DNA from: Polyangium fumosum
GTDB taxonomy: Bacteria; Myxococcota_A; Polyangia; Polyangiales; Polyangiaceae
Direction of reading: 5' to 3'
Assembly (NCBI RefSeq): GCF_005144585.1
Contig: NZ_SSMQ01000048.1
Span: 1-64,000, forward strand
Length of the DNA stretch: 64,000 nucleotides
A program made the position numbers and the translations under genes. Each line of letters begins with the position of its first letter. Position 1 is the first letter of the stretch. Positions 59,985 through 64,000 of the stretch are shown one piece after another. The notes below the pieces were generated by a model. That model made no database searches. It worked only from the letters and a program-made list of their open reading frames with translations, and was not told where the DNA came from.

Positions 59985-60818
59985 TCAGCCCTGCCCCGGA
60001 ATCCGCGCCGAAATCCACTCCACGATATCGCCGAGCACGCCTTCCTTGCCGACGTCGTTCAAGAGGTCGTGGAAGTGCCCCTCGTAGAGCTTCAGCGTCT
60101 TGTCCGTCGAGCCGGCCTTCTCGTGGAAGAGCTGGCTGCCGTGCGGCACCGTCACCTTGTCCAGCGTGCCGTGCAGGATCAGCAGCGGCCGCGTGATCTG
60201 CGGGAACTCTCGCTTCAGCCGCTCGTCCGCGCGCACCATCTCGGCCACCGTCTGCGTCGGGTAACCCTCGCGCGGGATGAGCGGGTCCGACTTCATCTTC
60301 TCGACGAAGCTCGTGTCGCGTGAGAAGTCGTTGTCCTCGAGCTTCAGCACGTGCGCGTGCGGCACGATGTGGCTGAGGCCCTTCAGGATGGCCAGCGCGA
60401 AGTCCGGCGCGGGCACCTCGTGCGCGAAGCTCTCGCAGATGAAGCCTGCGATCTCCTCGCCGTGCTCGAGCGTGTAGATCGACGAGATCACGCCGCCCGC
60501 GCTGTGCCCGAGCAGGAACACCGAGAGCCCGGGCTCCCGCGACTTCGCCAGCGTCACGAACGTGTGCAGATCCTCCACGTAGTCGCTGAACTTGTCGACG
60601 TAGAGCCGCTCGCCCTCCGATTGCCCATGCCCGCGGTGGTCGAGCGCGTAGACCGAAAACCCTTGCGCGACGAGCTGCTCCGCCGCCCACACGTACAGCC
60701 CGCTGTGGGCCTTGAAGCCGTGGACCAGCAACACCACGGCGCGCGGCTTCGTCTCCGGACGCCACGAGCGCACGAAAATCTTCAGCCCACCTTTGCCCTC
60801 GAACGTCTCTTCCTTCAT
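59985..60818 (-). CDS. Monoacylglycerol lipase-like alpha/beta hydrolase
   Basis: A 277-aa soluble hydrolase close to monoacylglycerol lipase and lysophospholipase. It has VVLLVHGFKAHSGLY (oxyanion loop HGF), YALDHRGHGQSEGERLYVDKFSDYVEDL, nucleophile elbow LLGHSAGG, HGTLDKVTVPHGSQLF (catalytic Asp) and YEGHFHDLLND (catalytic His). A lid-like helical stretch lies at about 140-190. The start ATG MKEETFEGKGGL has AAAGGG about 10 nt upstream; a GTG ten codons earlier is possible. It carries copy G of the four-hairpin element after its stop. Confidence 0.92.
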   Translation of the reverse strand: MKEETFEGKGGLKIFVRSWRPETKPRAVVLLVHGFKAHSGLYVWAAEQLVAQGFSVYALDHRGHGQSEGERLYVDKFSDYVEDLHTFVTLAKSREPGLSVFLLGHSAGGVISSIYTLEHGEEIAGFICESFAHEVPAPDFALAILKGLSHIVPHAHVLKLEDNDFSRDTSFVEKMKSDPLIPREGYPTQTVAEMVRADERLKREFPQITRPLLILHGTLDKVTVPHGSQLFHEKAGSTDKTLKLYEGHFHDLLNDVGKEGVLGDIVEWISARIPGQG

Positions 60819-60980
60819 CTCGACCAACCCTTTCGTTGCCCCGCGCACACGTAGGCGCCGCCGGCGCGTGTATGGACGGGATCTCCGGCGGACGGAACCC
60901 GACCAAAGGTGGGTGTTCGCGTCCGTCCGAACAACGCCCGTACAGCTCGGGAGGAAAACGAGATAGGCTACAGGGCGGTG

Positions 60981-62999
60981 ATGAGCCGCGTTTCGGTAGC
61001 CTCAGAACCCCGCCCGCAGGCCGAAGGCGAGCTGCGAGGCATCCTCGACATGCTGCCGGGCCTCGTCTGGAGCGCCGGCGCTGACGGATCGATCGAGTTT
61101 TTGAGCCGGCGGTGGCGCGACTACACCGGCAAGGACGAGGCGGAGCTCGTCGGCTGGGCGTGGACGACGTCGGACGTGATCCACCCTGACGATCTCGCGA
61201 CGGTCGTCGAGATCTGGGCCGCGCTGCGCGCCGCCGGCAAGGAGGGGCGCATGGAGGCGCGCTTGCGGCGCGCCGACGGCGTTTACCGGTGGTTCCAGAT
61301 CCAGGCCGGGCCCGTGCGCGACGACCAGGGCGAGGTCGCGCGGTGGTGGGGCCTGAACGGCGACATCGACGACGAGAAGCAGGCCCGGGCGCGGGTCGTC
61401 GACGAGCGGCGCCTCCTCGAGATGATCGCCCGCGGCGAGCCGAGCTCCGTCATCCTCGAAGGCGTCGTCCGCCTCGTGGAGAGCGCTTCGAGCGGGCAAC
61501 GCGCCTCGATCCTCTTGCTCGACGAGGACAAGCTGACGTTACGACACGCCGCGGCGTTGACGCTTCCGCGCAGCTACACCGAGGTCATCGACGGCGCCGC
61601 GATCGGGCCCGAGGCGTTTTCGTGTGGCACGGCGGCGTGGCGGCGGGAGCTCGTGGTCATCGCCGACATCGAGGCGGATCCGCTCGGCGCCATGTTTCGC
61701 GCGAGCGCGCTCGCCCACGGCCTGCGCGCGTGCTGGTCGATGCCCATGCTCTCGTCCGACGGCAGGGTGCTCGGCGCGTTCGGCATCTACGCCACGGAGC
61801 CACGAACGCCGGCGAAGGCCGACCTCGAGCTGCTCGAACGGTGCTCCCACATCACGAGCATCGCCATCGAGCGCAGCCAATCCGAAGAGGCGCTGCGGCG
61901 CAGCGAGGCCTACCGCGTCGAGGCCGAGCGCCTCAGCGGCACCGGCAGCTTCGGCTGCGACCTCCTGCGCCGCGATTTCAGCATGTCCGACGGCATCGGC
62001 GAGATCCTCGGGTTGCCGATCCATCCCCGGCCCACGATCGAGCAAATCCTGAGCCGCATCCACGAAGGCGACCGCGAGCGGGTCGGGGACCTCGTGCGGC
62101 AGGCGCTCTCCGACGGCAGGACCTTCGACTACGAGCACCGCCTCGTGATGGAGGACGGAGCGGTGAAGCTCGTCCGCGTCGTCGGCCGATTCCGCGTCAA
62201 CGCCGCGGGGCACCCCGAGATCGTCGGCGCCGCGACGGACATCACCGCGACGCGGCGCGCCGCCGACGAGCTCGAGCGCGCGCAGGCGACCCTTACGCAC
62301 GTCGCGCGCGTCACGACCCTCGGCGAGCTCGTGGCGTCCATCGCCCACGAGGTCAACCAGCCGCTCGCGGCGATCGTCGCCGACGCGAACGCCGCGCTGA
62401 ACTGGCTCGCCGCCGATCCGCCCGACCTCGGCCGGGTGCGGGAGTCGCTCACCGCGATCCTCGGCGACGGCGAGCGCGCCGCCCAGGTGCTCCACCGGAT
62501 CCGCTCGCTCCTGTCCCGCTCGCCGCCGCGTCATCAACCGTGTTGCCTCAACGACGTCATCCGCGACGTCGTCCGGCTCGTCGCGCCCGAGCTCACGCGC
62601 CAGGGCATCGTCGTGCAGCAGGCGTTGCTCGCCGATCTGCCGCATGTGCTGGGGGATCCGGTGCAGCTTCAGCAGGTGGTGCTGAACCTGATGCTCAACG
62701 CCGCCGAGGCCTCGAAGGACGTGCCGCCGGAGCGGCGCCGCGTCGTGCTCAGCACCTTCGTCACGCGGCGATCGAGCGGGGCCTTCGTGCACCTCGCGGT
62801 CGAGGACGCCGGCGTCGGGCTCGACGCCATCGACAGCGCGCGCCTGTTCGACGCGTTTTACACGACCAAGGAGAACGGGCTCGGCATGGGCCTGCCCATC
62901 AGCCGCTCCATCCTCGAGCGGCACGGCGGCACGTTGTGGGCCCGACCGAACGAGGGCTTCGGCGCGATCTTCGAGCTTTCGATCGAGGTGCCCGCGTGA
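60981..62999 (+). CDS. PAS-GAF-PAS sensor histidine kinase (FixL-like)
   Basis: A 672-aa cytoplasmic kinase with a PAS domain (about 18-135, VWSAGADGSIEFLSRRWRDYTGKD), a GAF domain (about 150-300), a second PAS (about 315-430), and HisKA of the FixL-like type (VASIAHEVNQPLAAI, H456). The HATPase domain has N, G1 and G2 boxes (NLMLNAAEASKD, VEDAGVGLD, GLGMGLPISRSIL). FixL-type kinases of this layout pair with FixJ-type regulators, as here: the stop overlaps the GTG of the regulator gene by 4 bp. No heme-binding His in the PAS domains can be assigned by eye. The chosen ATG is MSRVSVASEPR; an earlier one would add 24 residues without homology. Confidence 0.9.
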   Translation: MSRVSVASEPRPQAEGELRGILDMLPGLVWSAGADGSIEFLSRRWRDYTGKDEAELVGWAWTTSDVIHPDDLATVVEIWAALRAAGKEGRMEARLRRADGVYRWFQIQAGPVRDDQGEVARWWGLNGDIDDEKQARARVVDERRLLEMIARGEPSSVILEGVVRLVESASSGQRASILLLDEDKLTLRHAAALTLPRSYTEVIDGAAIGPEAFSCGTAAWRRELVVIADIEADPLGAMFRASALAHGLRACWSMPMLSSDGRVLGAFGIYATEPRTPAKADLELLERCSHITSIAIERSQSEEALRRSEAYRVEAERLSGTGSFGCDLLRRDFSMSDGIGEILGLPIHPRPTIEQILSRIHEGDRERVGDLVRQALSDGRTFDYEHRLVMEDGAVKLVRVVGRFRVNAAGHPEIVGAATDITATRRAADELERAQATLTHVARVTTLGELVASIAHEVNQPLAAIVADANAALNWLAADPPDLGRVRESLTAILGDGERAAQVLHRIRSLLSRSPPRHQPCCLNDVIRDVVRLVAPELTRQGIVVQQALLADLPHVLGDPVQLQQVVLNLMLNAAEASKDVPPERRRVVLSTFVTRRSSGAFVHLAVEDAGVGLDAIDSARLFDAFYTTKENGLGMGLPISRSILERHGGTLWARPNEGFGAIFELSIEVPA

Positions 63000-63640
63000 G
63001 CCCGACGGCGCCCGTGGTCTTCATCGTCGACGACGACGCGTCCGTGCGCGAAGGGCTCGGGCGCCTGCTCGGCTCGATCGGGCTCGCGGTCGAGGCCTTT
63101 TCGACGGCGCGGGCGTTCCTCGACGCCCAGCGGGACGATCTCCCGGGCTGCCTCGTGCTCGACGTCCGGCTGCCGGATCTGAATGGGCTGGAACTCCAGC
63201 AGCGGCTGCTCGAAGCCGACGTCCCGCGGCCCATCGTGTTCCTCACGGGGCACGGCGACATCCCCATGTCGGTCCGCGCGATGAAGGCCGGCGCGGTCGA
63301 GTTTTTGACGAAGCCTTTCCGCGCCGAGGAGCTCGTCCACGCCATTCGCGAGGCGCTCGCGCAGGATCGGGTCGCGCGCGAGGAGGCCGAGCGGCTCGCG
63401 GAGCTGCGGCGCCGCTACGAGAGCCTCTCGGCGCGCGAGCGCGACGTGATGGCGGGGGTCGTCGCGGGACGATTGAACAAGCAGATCGCCGCGGAGTTCG
63501 GGACACGCGAGGCGACGGTGAAGGAGCAACGCGCGCAGGTCATGCAGAAGATGCAGGCCTCTTCGGTCGCCGAGCTCGTGCGACTCGCCGAGAAGCTCGT
63601 GGAGGATCCGCGCAGGTCCACGGCGTCGCGGCGCCTGTAG
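62996..63640 (+). CDS. FixJ-like response regulator
   Basis: A 214-aa regulator: receiver domain (VVFIVDDDASVREGL, acceptor D56 in CLVLDVRLPD, LTGHGDI, KPF) and a C-terminal LuxR-type helix-turn-helix (LSARERDVMAGVVAGRLNKQIAAEFGTREATVKEQRAQVMQKM). It is the cognate DNA-binding partner of the upstream kinase, with which it is coupled by a GTGA overlap. The recognition helix has EATVKEQRAQ where the usual is TVKVHR, a variation seen in FixJ relatives. It probably controls nearby genes such as the protoglobin downstream (inference). Confidence 0.93.
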   Translation: MSPTAPVVFIVDDDASVREGLGRLLGSIGLAVEAFSTARAFLDAQRDDLPGCLVLDVRLPDLNGLELQQRLLEADVPRPIVFLTGHGDIPMSVRAMKAGAVEFLTKPFRAEELVHAIREALAQDRVAREEAERLAELRRRYESLSARERDVMAGVVAGRLNKQIAAEFGTREATVKEQRAQVMQKMQASSVAELVRLAEKLVEDPRRSTASRRL

Positions 63641-63652
63641 CCTTTTCCCGAC

Positions 63653-63670
63653 ACCCGACCTTGGTCGGGT
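63653..63670 (+). terminator. Hairpin after the FixJ-like gene
   Basis: ACCCGAC-CTTG-GTCGGGT: a 7-bp stem with a tetraloop, 12 nt past the stop codon. No U-tract follows. Confidence 0.5.
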
Positions 63671-63776
63671 TCACGGGTCCGGTCGGGCTGCGATACACGA
63701 GCGGCGCTGTCCGACACGGAGCGAGCGCACGCAGCATGGCCACGCGCGCCGTCCGAGCCCATCCAAGGAACCCTCG

Positions 63777-64000
63777 ATGACCACTCCCGCGATCCCCGGC
63801 TACACCCTCGGCACCTCGAACGTCGCGCGCTCGCCGCTCAGCGACGAGGAGTTCGCGCTGCTCAAGCAGACCGTGCTGCTCGGCGAGGACGACGTGCGTT
63901 CCCTGCGTTTGGCGGGCGAGGTGCTCGACGACCAGATCGAGGCCGTGCTCGACGTCTGGTACGGCTTCGTCGGGTCGCACCCGCACCTCGTGTATTACTT
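63777..64000 (+). CDS. Protoglobin-domain protein (partial, runs off the window)
   Basis: The first 74 residues are visible: MTTPAIPGYTLGTSNVARSP, then LSDEEFALLKQTVLLGEDDVRSL and VLDDQIEAVLDVWYGFVGSHPHLVYY. This matches the start of the protoglobin family (IPGYxxGTxxVAxSP, LxxLKQTVLxxEDD, VWYGFVGSHPHLxYYF). Protoglobins are single-domain heme proteins, related to globin-coupled sensors, that bind oxygen or nitric oxide. The heme His lies beyond the edge. AAGGAA precedes the ATG at good spacing. It lies 136 bp after the FixJ-like gene, with a hairpin between. Confidence 0.85.
   Translation, partial: MTTPAIPGYTLGTSNVARSPLSDEEFALLKQTVLLGEDDVRSLRLAGEVLDDQIEAVLDVWYGFVGSHPHLVYY

Overview
The window is very GC-rich, densely coded DNA of the kind found in soil myxobacteria. 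The gene content points to order Polyangiales, probably a Polyangium/Sorangium relative. It carries very large kinase-ATPase-sensor proteins with a Ser/Thr-kinase-like N-terminus, stand-alone hybrid histidine kinases, many lipoproteins whose lipidated Cys is followed by Gly/Ser linkers, Cys-rich lipoproteins, a type VI-type effector, and long non-coding gaps filled with repeats. This assignment is inference from gene content; the window has no rRNA, tRNA or other taxonomic marker.

Layout. 0.3-8.7 kb: a four-helix-bundle protein, then a likely two-gene signalling operon on the minus strand (1970-aa Ser/Thr kinase-AAA-GAF-histidine kinase-receiver protein, then a hybrid histidine kinase). 8.7-9.6 kb: non-coding repeats. 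9.6-14.2 kb: a duplicated Cys-rich lipoprotein, an Rnl2-type RNA ligase, a PAAR-lipase effector translationally coupled to an ankyrin protein (candidate effector/immunity pair), and a coupled rhodanese-like/MauE-like membrane pair. 14.5-18 kb: a papain-like protein, an M20 peptidase, a DUF2252 remnant and a bestrophin-like (DUF4239) membrane protein. 18.4-21.2 kb: MEDS-domain histidine kinase plus response regulator, and an MBL hydrolase. 22-27 kb: a secreted beta-barrel-like protein, an ECF-like sigma factor overlapping a membrane TPR protein (probable anti-sigma), and a PAN/Vps62 lipoprotein. 27-39.5 kb: lipid kinase, Rieske oxygenase, glycoside hydrolase, an RsbR-like PAS-STAS protein, a serine hydrolase with an AraC regulator, and secreted or lipid-anchored proteins. 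39.8-45.6 kb: a giant pseudokinase-AAA-TPR-GAF-STAS protein and a TPR protein. 46-53 kb: a GDPD lipoprotein, and a TetR regulator divergent from a split PEP-synthase/rifampicin-phosphotransferase-like pair plus an MFS exporter. 53-58.6 kb: an ABC system whose permease is fused to an M1 aminopeptidase, and a ferredoxin-adenylate cyclase. 59-64 kb: a hypothetical protein, a monoacylglycerol lipase-like hydrolase, a FixL/FixJ-like pair, and the start of a protoglobin gene.

The most unusual signal is non-coding. A dispersed element of about 140 bp occurs seven times. Six copies sit directly after a stop codon, always with the same edge facing the gene. Each copy can fold into four consecutive hairpins, and the arms differ between copies with compensating changes on both sides, so it looks like a conserved 3'-end RNA structure. 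Four other repeat classes occupy gaps: a 21/22-bp minisatellite, a 43-bp minisatellite, arrays of TTCGAA-centred palindromes, and degenerate CCCGCT hexanucleotide tracts.

The themes that connect genes are signal transduction (four histidine kinases, two RsbR-type STAS proteins, adenylate cyclase, sigma/anti-sigma), cell-surface lipoproteins and hydrolases, and detoxification or competition (TetR/PEP-synthase-like/MFS, PAAR-lipase/ankyrin).
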